A DNA stretch of 64,000 nucleotides from an uncultured Alkaliphilus sp. (GTDB lineage Bacteria > Bacillota > Clostridia > Peptostreptococcales > Natronincolaceae). Below, one piece after another: positions 1-9,035 of the stretch. Numbering within the stretch: position 1 is the stretch's first letter; each line of letters opens with the position of its first letter. The stretch is taken from NCBI GenBank assembly GCA_938074565.1, contig CALJEQ010000041.1:1-64000 (forward strand), given 5' to 3'. The notes below the pieces were generated by a model. The model made no database searches, had not been told where the DNA came from, and worked only from the letters and a program-made list of their open reading frames with translations. The position numbers and the translations under genes were made by a program.

Positions 1-3000
1 TTCTACTCCATCCTTTATTTCTACTTTTTCGCTTATATTTCCTGCTGGGTCATATTTATAGTTGATGGTTATTTGACTATCTCCAGTTTCCACCATACTC
101 TTTACAGTGTTGTTTTTATAATAACTATACTCTCTTTTGTAATATTTATCTTCTTTATATATTTCCTCTACTGTTCTATTATCTGCCCCATCATACTGGT
201 AAAGGAATTTTGCTACAACTTTTTCACCTGCATCTACATTGGTAATTTCTTTTATTCTATTAGCTTCATCATAAGTGTAGGTAGTGGTTATTCCATTTGG
301 TAATTTTGTTGTACTTCTTCTTCCAATATTATCATAAGTATAGGTAATTGTTCTTCCTTCCCTATCAGTTACAGTGGTAAGCCTGTCGTTATTGTCATAT
401 TGATAGGTTACATACTTTCCATCTGGATAAATTACTTTAGATTTTCTTCCTCTCTCGTCATATTCGTAGGACACTTCTTCAGCAGAATAATCAGAAACCC
501 AAGTTAATCTTCCCATATGATCGTATTGATATTCTGTTACCCCGTTCTCATCCAACATGGCGGTTTTTCTATTTAAATTGTCATACTGGTACTCTACTGA
601 AGTTTTGTCGGGGTAGATAACTTTATCTAATCGATTAAATTTATCATACATATAATTTATTTCTTTTCCATCGGGTTTAATTACTCTTTCCACCTGTCCC
701 AATGTGTTGTACTTAAACTCCTTTATTTCTCCTAAAGGATTTATGAATTTCTCCATTTGCCCTCCAGAGTTATAGGTGTAAGTGGTGGTGTTATTTCTTG
801 GGTCCGTCATGGTTTTTAGTTGTCCATCTTTATAATAGGTATACCGAGTGGTGTTACCTTCTCCGTCCTTCACCCATTCCAACTGATTTAATTTATTATA
901 ATTGTAGTGGGTAACATTATTGTTTCCATCTATAGTTTGGCTAAGGTTTCCTGATGGATCAAATTTGTACTGGTTACCATTACCCAACAGGTCGGTTACT
1001 GCTTGTAGTCTGTTTAATGGGTCGTAATGATAATTAAATAAATTACCTGATGGGTCTAACATTGTTTGCATATTGTTATTGGCATCATAAGTATATCCAG
1101 TAATTCTTCCTAATGAATCTGTAATTTTCTCAATATTATTAGCTGGATCATAAATGTATTCCAACACTACATTATCCGTTTGTTTTAAAGTTTTTATATT
1201 CCCTACAGAATCATATTTAATCTCCATTAGTTTATTTTCTGGGTCTAAAACACTGGTTAATCTGTCTAAGGCATCATAACCATAGGTGATGGTATTTCCA
1301 TCTGGAGTAGTTTTACTATGAAGATTTCCATAATTATCATAGGTATATCTAGTTACATTTCCTATTGTATCTGTCTCTGTAAGTAGTCTGTGCATTTTAT
1401 CATAAGTATAGGTGGTTCTTTGCCCTGCATTATCAAAGATTGTATCTATATCTCCTGTGATAGTGTTATAGACATAATTCTTTTTATAACCATTAGGCTC
1501 CATCAATTGGGTTAGTCTATGGACTGGGTCATACTGATACTCTGTAACTCTATTTTCTTCATCAATAGCTTTCCATAGGTTACCATTTGGGTAATACTTT
1601 CTTTCTACTATATTACCTTCTGCATTTATTATTTTCTCTATTTGGTCTCTTGTTGTGTAGGTGTACTGGGTAACATTACCTCTAGGGTCTTTTTCTTGTT
1701 TAACATTCCCCATTACATCATAGCTATATTCTGTTGTCTCACCTAAGGCATTTGTTATGGTTTTTATTCTGTTTAATGGATCGTATGTGTAGTCTGTTTT
1801 ATAATTTCTTGGGTCAGTTATTGTTTTTAATTGTCCCCCAGGGTAATAATCATAATGGGTGGTGTTTTTTCTTTCGTCGGTGACGGTCTTTAGTATGTTT
1901 AATGCATTATACTGATACTTTTTACTAAAACCTCTACTGTTTATTATTTCTTCCACTAAGTTGTTGTTATTATATTTATACTCCGTTGAATGTCCCATAG
2001 GGTCAGTTATTTTAGTTATATTTCCAGATGCATCATATTGATAACTAAGTCTTCTGTTACCATGAAGATTTACTTCAGTTACTTGATTTGTACCACTGTA
2101 ATTATATCTTGTTATTTTTTGTTCTGGATCTATTACTGTTTGTACTCTTCCCCTAGGATCATATTCATAAGTTGTGATGTTTCCATCAATTTCTTTTACT
2201 GTTCTTACACGATGGTGATTATCATAGGTAAATACTTGACTTCTTCCTAAAACATCTTCTATTTTCTGTACTCGACTAAGGGCATCATAGGTGTAAGTTA
2301 CACGATTACCTACGTTATCCTTTATTTCCTTTGGTTGTCCCATTGAATTATATGTCATTTCATGGATTACACCACTGCGGTCTTTATATTGTCGAAGTTG
2401 ATTTAGACCATCATATTCATATTCGTTATATTGATTATTTGGATATACTATTTTCTTTAACCTACTACTTCTATCATACTGATAGGTGGTTATTTCTTTA
2501 TTGGGGTTAATTACTTTTTCTAATCTACCTCTTTTATCATATTGATATTCGGTATAATTCCCCATTGGGTCAATATACCCTCTTTGTTGTCCTCTTTCAT
2601 CATAAAGATAATGAAATGTGGTGGGTACACTTTCATCTGGTATATAGATGGACTCCACTTGATTGTTGGCATTATACTGAAGTATAGTAATATTATTTTC
2701 TCCATCAATGGTTTTAGAGATATTTCCATCTTCATCATAGAAATATTCCATTTTTCTTCTTGATGGATCAATGGTTTTCGCCACCTGATTTAGCTCGTTA
2801 TATTGATACTGGGTTACATTACCTTCTTCATCTATATAGGTCTTTAAATTTCCATTGGCATCGTATGAAAACCTTGTTTGATAAGTAATTACGTTTGAAC
2901 TACTAATACTGTTAAGATACTGTTGAAAACTATTCTGCCCCATATTTTCTAAAGATGAACTATAGCTTAAAATACTATAATTAGAGTTTACAGGTGGTGC

Positions 3001-6000
3001 TGTAGATGGAAAACTTTCAATAGTGTTTATTAGATTACCTAGTTCATCATACTCATAAACAGTCTTTCTTCCTGTTGATTCATATACTTCCTTTATCTTA
3101 CCTGCCTTATCATACTTAATTTCTTTTGTAATATCTGCGGGATTTTCTATTTTTGTTAACCGATATAGTTCATCGTATTGGTATTTTATAGTAGTTTTAT
3201 CTGGTTGTTGTACTTCTTTGACATTTCCTATATTGTCATAGGTGTATTGAATATTATACCCCTGTGGTCTATTAATTTCTTTAACTTGATTTATATGATA
3301 GTCGTATTGGTATTCTGTCCAGTTACCTTCAGCATCAATAACTTTACTTAAATTACCTAGAGGGTCATATTCCATCTTAACAGGGGTTGTTTCTGCACCT
3401 GGGTATCGTATTTCTTCCAATAAATTTATATTATTATATTTATATGTGGTGCGATTTTTCTTTTGGTCTTCTTCCCATGAAATATTACCGTTGGCATCAT
3501 ACCCATATCTTATTACATAACCATAGGGGTCTTTTGTTTCAATTAAACGATTATTACCATCATAACTATAGCTTGTATGGGGTGGTTCACCATCTCCCAT
3601 AATTCGTGCACCACTTTCCCCTAAAAGATACCCATTGGCATCGTAGGTGTAGCCAGATAATCTTATTATCTCTGGTGTACTGGGTAAAAGAACATTAATA
3701 ACTCTTCCTTTGTAATCTACTGTCATTCTTGTTTCGTTTTTGTTGGCATCTACATGGGCGATGTTGTTACCTAAAGAATCATAATAAAAAGTAAATGCAT
3801 TATTTTGTGAATCCTTTACTTCCATAACATAAGGATATTTACTATTATCAAAATTCTGAGCTATACCTTCGGGATCTTGAACTTTCTTTAACAATCCTCT
3901 ACTATCAAATTCAAATTTAGTAGAAAGGATTTTAGTTTCATCCCCCTCTTTAACAAATTCCCTTATTTCCTTTAGGTTATTACCATCGTAGTCGAATTCT
4001 CTTTTATTGCCTTCAAAGTCTACAATGGTTTCTTTAAGGTAACCATTTTTATATCTATATTCTATTTTTCTTCCATCCTCTGGTCTTTCATATGAAGTAA
4101 TGTAACCTAAGAAATTATAAGTGTATTGATGGCTTTTTTCCATACGATCCATCCACCAACGTAAATTGCCTTTGTTATCGTAATCTAAAAACTTTTCATT
4201 TTTTGAATCTGGATAAACCTTTTCTGTCATCCATCCTTTTTCGTTATAGTTGTATTGGTATTGGAAATTCATTCCATCCTTTAGGATAGTTCTTCCTAAA
4301 GCATAACTTAAGGTAATGGTATTTTTTTCTCCATCAATTTGTTTTTGTACCCTTCCTTCCCCATCATATTCATTGTTAATAGGAATGTTAGTTCTTGGTT
4401 CTTGAATTGATTTTAAAAAACCATTACTATCATAACTATATTTTGTAGTTTGGCTATGGCCATCATCAAACTCGTTAAGATTATTTGTTTCTTTTTTATA
4501 GCGGAAATTAAGAATTGTATTATTAGGTAAAGTAACAGTTCTTATATTTCCAGCCCAATTTGAGTCGATTTCAAAATATTGTAGAGTTATAGTACGTTCT
4601 ACAGCATCTTTAATCTCAGTTTGCCAATCACTATCATTATAGTCTACAGTAATTGTATTATTGTTTTCATCAACAACAGCCGTCAACAGTCCTATCTCAT
4701 TAAACTTATATGTAAGTTGATCCTTTGTTTTAATTTCATATTCTTTGTCTACTTTAGTTAAGACATCATAACTGGGGGCATTGGTGATATATTTTCCACT
4801 ACCATCTTCCCTAAAGTATATTCGACTACCTTCCCCTGTGTTATAGCCAATAACTCCATCATTATAGAAGAACAGATATTTATTAAAGTTATGCTCCCAT
4901 TTATCCCCTAATGCACTTTTATGATTTTCCAAGGTAGAACTATATGCCCTTGTGAAAGTAACATTTCTATTAAAATGAGGAAAACTAAAGTCTGTTTCTT
5001 GATAGATAAAACCACCAGTATGGGGATTAATATACTGCCCTACAATTTCTGTATTAATTGGGTTAATGCCAGTGTTTGTATCCTTTATTTCCATTTCTGG
5101 ATTTACTTCACTTGGTTGTTGATAATTATATAAAGTCTCTATATTAGTTTTAATAAACAGTTTTTGACCTACAGTTAATACTTCAGAATCTAGCTTGTTT
5201 AATTCCATTATCTCGTTAAATTTATTACCATCTTGAAGATAATGGGTTGCAATTCTTCTTAATGTATCCCCCGGTTGTACTTCATAGACTAGAAATTCGT
5301 CAGAAAACATATTCTTTCTTAAAACTTCTTCAAAGTAACCCGGTGGTTGTGTTACGTTACCCTCAGAATCTGTAACCGGAGGAGGTTGTACCCATTCCTC
5401 TACAACAAGTTCAACTTCAATCCAATAAACTTTATTTAACTCTAAATTAAAATACTGTGTTTCCCACTGTAACTGACTAATGTTTTGTTCTATCTTACTG
5501 CCTTGAGGTCCATCCTTTAAAAGTCTATAATTAAGGGTTACTTTATTTTTTTCTGCACTACTGGAAACATTTCCCCTACCATAGGCAACCCCTATTTCCA
5601 TTTTATCGTTTCTTTCTAAGACTAAATCCAAATCCCCTACCTTAGGTTGTTCTGCTGGTGGTTTTGGAGGTGTATCATAGGTTATTTCTATATATGGCTT
5701 ATTATTTGAATTATCAGAGGAGTAAAAACAATCGGCTTGTGCATACTCGTCCTCCATAGTTAAGACAATGCCATAATTAGGGCTTCCACCTATCCAAGAT
5801 TCAACTATATTTCTAATATTCCATTTAGTCCAGCCCTTAGCACTACCAATGGTGGCTTTAGCACTGGGGGAAGTATACTGAGGTTGGTTATTCCATACCG
5901 CCGAACTTACTGATATATTACTGTTTGCCAACCAAGCAACAACATTTCTACTTTGGCTACTCCAGCCAGTATATTTATATAGGTTTAATTCAGCCTTTTC

Positions 6001-7149
6001 TATTTTAGTATTTTCATTTATTCCAGTGGGTAACTGAAAACGCATAAAACCCCGTGTTCTTTGTTTCCAATTATTATATAATTCTTTATTTCTACTGGCG
6101 ATACCATCGTCATAACCTACATAAATCATAAAATCTGTAGATTGAGCATATTTACCCCTTTCTTGAACATATGTATCTTGTATTTTACCAGAACCCTCTA
6201 TTTTTACAGTAGGGTCAATCATTACAGGATAAACCCTTAAGGGGTCCTTTAACCATTCATCATCGGCAGTTAATGTAACTATATATTTCCCCTTTTCTTT
6301 ATTAAGTTTTAAAGTTAGGTTATGACTTATATTTCCTTCAGCATCCACCATGTAAGGGGCAGATATAACATAAACAACTTCTTTTGAAGATTTATCATAT
6401 ACATTAATGATATTTTCCTCTAAGCGTATATCTACAGAACCCTTTATATCTAGTTCATATTTAAATGTATTTTTAAATAGGTATTGAGATAGTATTATAT
6501 CTTCTTTTATTCCTGTGTTATTAACGGTATAGAGATATTCAATACCTCTTGTTTCAGCAGGATATAATATTTTATTTTCCGCCACTACAACACCCTTAGT
6601 CTTTGTATCTAATGCCTTCATCTCTAAAATAATGTTATCTTTTTGTATTTGGTATTTAGCTTTTTCTTCTGATTCTGTAAAAAATCTTACATCATATATT
6701 CCAAATTTATTTTTATATGTTGTTATATTTTTTTCTTTTACTTCCACCAGTGTATTATCTATATCAATAAATTCACCATTCTGATCTAATACATGAATGG
6801 GTTCGAGGAAAATTACACTGGTTTTTGAACTATTTTCATTCAGAAAAGTCTTAGAGTTATTAGTTCTACTACTAATTAACTCTTTTTTGTCCAACCATTT
6901 TTCCAGTCGGTTATCCTTATCTAATAACCCTTTAGGTATATGGTTAAGCTTCTTATTAACTATTTTCTTTGGATCAGGTCTTTCCTGTGACATATTTTGC
7001 TTTGGTACAATACGGTTTATATTCTCCTTCCCCACCACCAATGGATTTCTACCTTTTGGTTGAGTAGCATAGGCACTAACACCCATTTGAAATACAAAAA
7101 GAAAAACCAATAAAAAACTTATAAACTTATGTACTAGTTTTTTCGTCAT
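1..7149 (-). CDS. Secreted RHS/YD-repeat giant protein (C-terminus beyond window)
   Basis: Open frame of 2,383 codons from ATG at 7149 (SD AAAGGAG, 8-nt gap) to the window edge with no stop. Residues 1-27 are a signal peptide ending VSAYA. About residues 310-495 resemble a DNRLRE-type domain (DPTV start, SWIGGSPNYG). A LysM-like domain (PGDTLRRIATHYL) lies near 625-670, and an RHS entry segment (FPHFNRNVTFTRAYSS) near 725. From about 820 to the edge run dozens of roughly 20-residue YD repeats (YDxxGN, TxYxYD). Proteins of this WapA-like class are wall-associated or secreted beta-barrel cages that often end in a variable toxin domain; the toxin tip, if any, is not visible. Expression is under a c-di-GMP riboswitch in the leader. 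An adhesin or contact-dependent toxin are the two likely roles. Confidence 0.93.
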   Translation of the reverse strand, partial: MTKKLVHKFISFLLVFLFVFQMGVSAYATQPKGRNPLVVGKENINRIVPKQNMSQERPDPKKIVNKKLNHIPKGLLDKDNRLEKWLDKKELISSRTNNSKTFLNENSSKTSVIFLEPIHVLDQNGEFIDIDNTLVEVKEKNITTYKNKFGIYDVRFFTESEEKAKYQIQKDNIILEMKALDTKTKGVVVAENKILYPAETRGIEYLYTVNNTGIKEDIILSQYLFKNTFKYELDIKGSVDIRLEENIINVYDKSSKEVVYVISAPYMVDAEGNISHNLTLKLNKEKGKYIVTLTADDEWLKDPLRVYPVMIDPTVKIEGSGKIQDTYVQERGKYAQSTDFMIYVGYDDGIASRNKELYNNWKQRTRGFMRFQLPTGINENTKIEKAELNLYKYTGWSSQSRNVVAWLANSNISVSSAVWNNQPQYTSPSAKATIGSAKGWTKWNIRNIVESWIGGSPNYGIVLTMEDEYAQADCFYSSDNSNNKPYIEITYDTPPKPPAEQPKVGDLDLVLERNDKMEIGVAYGRGNVSSSAEKNKVTLNYRLLKDGPQGSKIEQNISQLQWETQYFNLELNKVYWIEVELVVEEWVQPPPVTDSEGNVTQPPGYFEEVLRKNMFSDEFLVYEVQPGDTLRRIATHYLQDGNKFNEIMELNKLDSEVLTVGQKLFIKTNIETLYNYQQPSEVNPEMEIKDTNTGINPINTEIVGQYINPHTGGFIYQETDFSFPHFNRNVTFTRAYSSTLENHKSALGDKWEHNFNKYLFFYNDGVIGYNTGEGSRIYFREDGSGKYITNAPSYDVLTKVDKEYEIKTKDQLTYKFNEIGLLTAVVDENNNTITVDYNDSDWQTEIKDAVERTITLQYFEIDSNWAGNIRTVTLPNNTILNFRYKKETNNLNEFDDGHSQTTKYSYDSNGFLKSIQEPRTNIPINNEYDGEGRVQKQIDGEKNTITLSYALGRTILKDGMNFQYQYNYNEKGWMTEKVYPDSKNEKFLDYDNKGNLRWWMDRMEKSHQYTYNFLGYITSYERPEDGRKIEYRYKNGYLKETIVDFEGNKREFDYDGNNLKEIREFVKEGDETKILSTKFEFDSRGLLKKVQDPEGIAQNFDNSKYPYVMEVKDSQNNAFTFYYDSLGNNIAHVDANKNETRMTVDYKGRVINVLLPSTPEIIRLSGYTYDANGYLLGESGARIMGDGEPPHTSYSYDGNNRLIETKDPYGYVIRYGYDANGNISWEEDQKKNRTTYKYNNINLLEEIRYPGAETTPVKMEYDPLGNLSKVIDAEGNWTEYQYDYHINQVKEINRPQGYNIQYTYDNIGNVKEVQQPDKTTIKYQYDELYRLTKIENPADITKEIKYDKAGKIKEVYESTGRKTVYEYDELGNLINTIESFPSTAPPVNSNYSILSYSSSLENMGQNSFQQYLNSISSSNVITYQTRFSYDANGNLKTYIDEEGNVTQYQYNELNQVAKTIDPSRRKMEYFYDEDGNISKTIDGENNITILQYNANNQVESIYIPDESVPTTFHYLYDERGQQRGYIDPMGNYTEYQYDKRGRLEKVINPNKEITTYQYDRSSRLKKIVYPNNQYNEYEYDGLNQLRQYKDRSGVIHEMTYNSMGQPKEIKDNVGNRVTYTYDALSRVQKIEDVLGRSQVFTYDNHHRVRTVKEIDGNITTYEYDPRGRVQTVIDPEQKITRYNYSGTNQVTEVNLHGNRRLSYQYDASGNITKITDPMGHSTEYKYNNNNLVEEIINSRGFSKKYQYNALNILKTVTDERKNTTHYDYYPGGQLKTITDPRNYKTDYTYDPLNRIKTITNALGETTEYSYDVMGNVKQEKDPRGNVTQYTYTTRDQIEKIINAEGNIVERKYYPNGNLWKAIDEENRVTEYQYDPVHRLTQLMEPNGYKKNYVYNTITGDIDTIFDNAGQRTTYTYDKMHRLLTETDTIGNVTRYTYDNYGNLHSKTTPDGNTITYGYDALDRLTSVLDPENKLMEIKYDSVGNIKTLKQTDNVVLEYIYDPANNIEKITDSLGRITGYTYDANNNMQTMLDPSGNLFNYHYDPLNRLQAVTDLLGNGNQYKFDPSGNLSQTIDGNNNVTHYNYNKLNQLEWVKDGEGNTTRYTYYKDGQLKTMTDPRNNTTTYTYNSGGQMEKFINPLGEIKEFKYNTLGQVERVIKPDGKEINYMYDKFNRLDKVIYPDKTSVEYQYDNLNRKTAMLDENGVTEYQYDHMGRLTWVSDYSAEEVSYEYDERGRKSKVIYPDGKYVTYQYDNNDRLTTVTDREGRTITYTYDNIGRRSTTKLPNGITTTYTYDEANRIKEITNVDAGEKVVAKFLYQYDGADNRTVEEIYKEDKYYKREYSYYKNNTVKSMVETGDSQITINYKYDPAGNISEKVEIKDGVE

Positions 7150-7196
7150 TTGCTTCGCTCCTTTTCATATTATTTGATTTCTTTCTACGGTTACTT

Positions 7197-7255
7197 CAAA
7201 AAACAAAAAACCCCATGCCGAAAGCAACATGAAGTTTCTCATATTTTCCTCGGCA
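7197..7255 (-). terminator. Riboswitch-controlled intrinsic terminator
   Basis: On the minus strand TGCCGA (7250-7255) can pair with TCGGCA (7216-7221), with an inner ATGA/TCAT helix, followed by GGGG and two T6 runs. The 5' arm overlaps the GTTGCC strand of aptamer P1, so aptamer folding and terminator folding look mutually exclusive. That predicts ligand-induced read-through (ON switch). The direction is inference. Confidence 0.75.
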
Positions 7256-7336
7256 ACCCGGCTATCTTAGCTTTCGCCTTAGACCCGTGGCTTTGCGTCC
7301 TTTGTTTTAACAAAGTTTGCCTTTATCAAGTTAACC
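7250..7336 (-). promoter_or_regulatory. Cyclic di-GMP-I (GEMM) riboswitch aptamer
   Basis: Read on the minus strand, the leader of the RHS gene contains the conserved GEMM-I blocks in order: GGTTAAC (5' P1), AGGCAAAC, a P2 hairpin, GGACGCAAAGCC, GGGTCTAAGG, GATAGCCGGGTTGCC (3' P1). Spacing fits known c-di-GMP-I aptamers. A -10 hexamer TATAAT lies just upstream (7346-7351); no good -35 was found at standard spacing. The 3' strand of P1 is shared with the downstream terminator. Confidence 0.93.
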
Positions 7337-7494
7337 ATATTTAATATTATATTATCATGTTTTTTTACAACTTACTACAAATTTTTAATGACTTATTTCG
7401 ACAAGTAAAAGCTTTGTATATACTTGGTTTGTTAGGGAAATATAATAAAGAAAAAAAGAAATAAAAAAAATTATATAGAATTTAAGGAGTAAAT

Positions 7495-8394
7495 ATGAAG
7501 CCACCTAGTTATATGAAATTATTCAAAAACGGTGAACTAAAAAAACGAGTTGAAGTATTTAAAAACATGCTTAAAAACTGTGTTTTATGCCCCCACCAAT
7601 GCGAAGTTAATCGACTTAAGGGGGAAGCAGGTTATTGTAGAACCTTAGAAAAGGTTGTTATTTCTGGGTCTGCTGCTCATTTTGGTGAAGAACCTGAACT
7701 GGTGGGGGATAATGGTTCTGGAACAATTTTCTTTTCCCACTGTAATATGAAATGTGTTTTTTGTCAGAATTATGAAATTAGTCATTGTGGTGAAGGTGAA
7801 GAAATAAACAGTCATCAACTGGCTAATACAATGTTGTCCCTCCAAAAAAATGGTTGCCATAATATAAACTTAGTTTCCCCAAGTCACATTGTTCCTCAAA
7901 TTGTTGAAGCCATCTATATTGCAGCAGAAAAGGGATTAGAACTTCCTATTATTTATAATAGTAATGGTTATGACTTAACCGACACTATAAAATTATTAGA
8001 GGGTATCATTGACATTTACATGCCCGACATAAAGTTTTCAGATGATTTATTAGGAGAAAAATATTTAGGGGTTAAAAACTACTATAGAATTACTACTAAC
8101 GCAGTTAAAGAAATGTTCCGTCAAGTGGGTAATTTAAAATTAGATGATGATGGTATAGCCTATAAAGGTTTATTAATTCGACATCTAGTTATGCCTCAAA
8201 ACTTAGCAGGCACTGAAAAAATTATGGAATTTATAGCAACGGAATTGTCCAAAGAAACTTATGTAAATATTATGCCCCAATATTCTCCAGAATTTAAAGC
8301 ATTTTATTACAAAGAACTTAGTGAAGGTATAACAAACAATGAGTTTAATAAAGCCCTTGAAATTGCCCAAAAGGCTGGACTAACGAACATATAG
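7495..8394 (+). CDS. Radical SAM protein, PflA-like
   Basis: 299-residue radical SAM enzyme of the pyruvate-formate-lyase-activase-like family (COG1313 type). The [4Fe-4S]/SAM motif is C83-x3-C87-x2-C90 (CNMKCVFC). An N-terminal Cys set (C29, C32, C36, C48) suggests an extra metal site. SD TAAGGAG precedes the ATG. It stands alone, divergent from the RHS leader, with no pyruvate formate-lyase or glycyl-radical partner nearby, so the substrate is unknown. A short, nearly identical coding relic of a second copy lies at 16810-16863. Confidence 0.85.
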   Translation: MKPPSYMKLFKNGELKKRVEVFKNMLKNCVLCPHQCEVNRLKGEAGYCRTLEKVVISGSAAHFGEEPELVGDNGSGTIFFSHCNMKCVFCQNYEISHCGEGEEINSHQLANTMLSLQKNGCHNINLVSPSHIVPQIVEAIYIAAEKGLELPIIYNSNGYDLTDTIKLLEGIIDIYMPDIKFSDDLLGEKYLGVKNYYRITTNAVKEMFRQVGNLKLDDDGIAYKGLLIRHLVMPQNLAGTEKIMEFIATELSKETYVNIMPQYSPEFKAFYYKELSEGITNNEFNKALEIAQKAGLTNI

Positions 8395-8396
8395 TA

Positions 8397-8430
8397 AAGG
8401 CTCACCCTCTATTATTAAAGGATGAGCCTT
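8397..8430. terminator. Bidirectional hairpin between convergent genes
   Basis: AAGGCTCA (8397-8404) pairs with TGAGCCTT (8423-8430) with a short inner CC/GG extension. It sits between the convergent radical SAM and tetR genes. T-tracts on both sides are weak. Confidence 0.6.
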
Positions 8431-8434
8431 ATGA

Positions 8435-9019
8435 TTATTGTAATGCCTTCATAAAGAAATTAACCAATGGGTTATAATCTATTTTCTCTATAGCTGGACC
8501 CATCATAACAATTCTTTTTCCTAAATATTGATTCATTGTACCAATAAGAGATGATACTGCCACGTTCTTCTCAATGTCTTGTCGTATTTCTTTTTTATTA
8601 ATGCCAATTTCAATCATTTTTTCAATTAACCCATAGGTTTTTGTCTTCTCTAGTATGATCCACTGTTTCATTTCCCTAGAAACTACATCTGATTGATATA
8701 ATAAAATTTGAGCCATATCAAAATTTTCTCTTACAAAATCATCATTAAATGATGCTAAGATTAATAGTTTATTTCTAATATGTTGTTCACTTGTAACAAT
8801 ACTTTCCAACCGAGTGTTGTAGTTTAGCATACAATATTCCACCATCTCTTTAAAAAGATCTTTTTTACTGGAAAAATATTGATATACCGTTCCTTTTCCA
8901 ATATTCGCCTTATTGGCTATATCTTCTATTTTAGCCTTATGAAAGCCCTCTTCAGAAAATACTTTAATAGCAATTTCAAGAATTTGTTTTTTTCTATTTT
9001 CTTTTGTTGTTATACTCAT
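8435..9019 (-). CDS. TetR family transcriptional regulator
   Basis: 194 residues. The N-terminal helix-turn-helix is typical of TetR (FSEEGFHKAKIEDIANKANIGKGTVYQYFSSKKDLF, roughly residues 20-55); the C-terminal ligand domain is divergent. Last gene of an MFP-RND-TetR operon, starting 17 nt after the RND gene. The palindrome at the operon promoter (13325-13340) is of the kind TetR proteins bind, so autorepression with inducer release of the pump is the likely circuit. Confidence 0.92.
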   Translation of the reverse strand: MSITTKENRKKQILEIAIKVFSEEGFHKAKIEDIANKANIGKGTVYQYFSSKKDLFKEMVEYCMLNYNTRLESIVTSEQHIRNKLLILASFNDDFVRENFDMAQILLYQSDVVSREMKQWIILEKTKTYGLIEKMIEIGINKKEIRQDIEKNVAVSSLIGTMNQYLGKRIVMMGPAIEKIDYNPLVNFFMKALQ

Positions 9020-9035
9020 AATATGTCCCCTTTAC

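Noticed and set aside
1-4700. CRISPR-like or tandem DNA repeat
   Set aside because: The periodicity comes from degenerate protein YD repeats; there are no constant repeats with unique spacers.
1-6200. Small open frames on the plus strand and other frames within the RHS gene
   Set aside because: They are antisense shadows of the YD-repeat frame, without SD sequences or recognisable domains.
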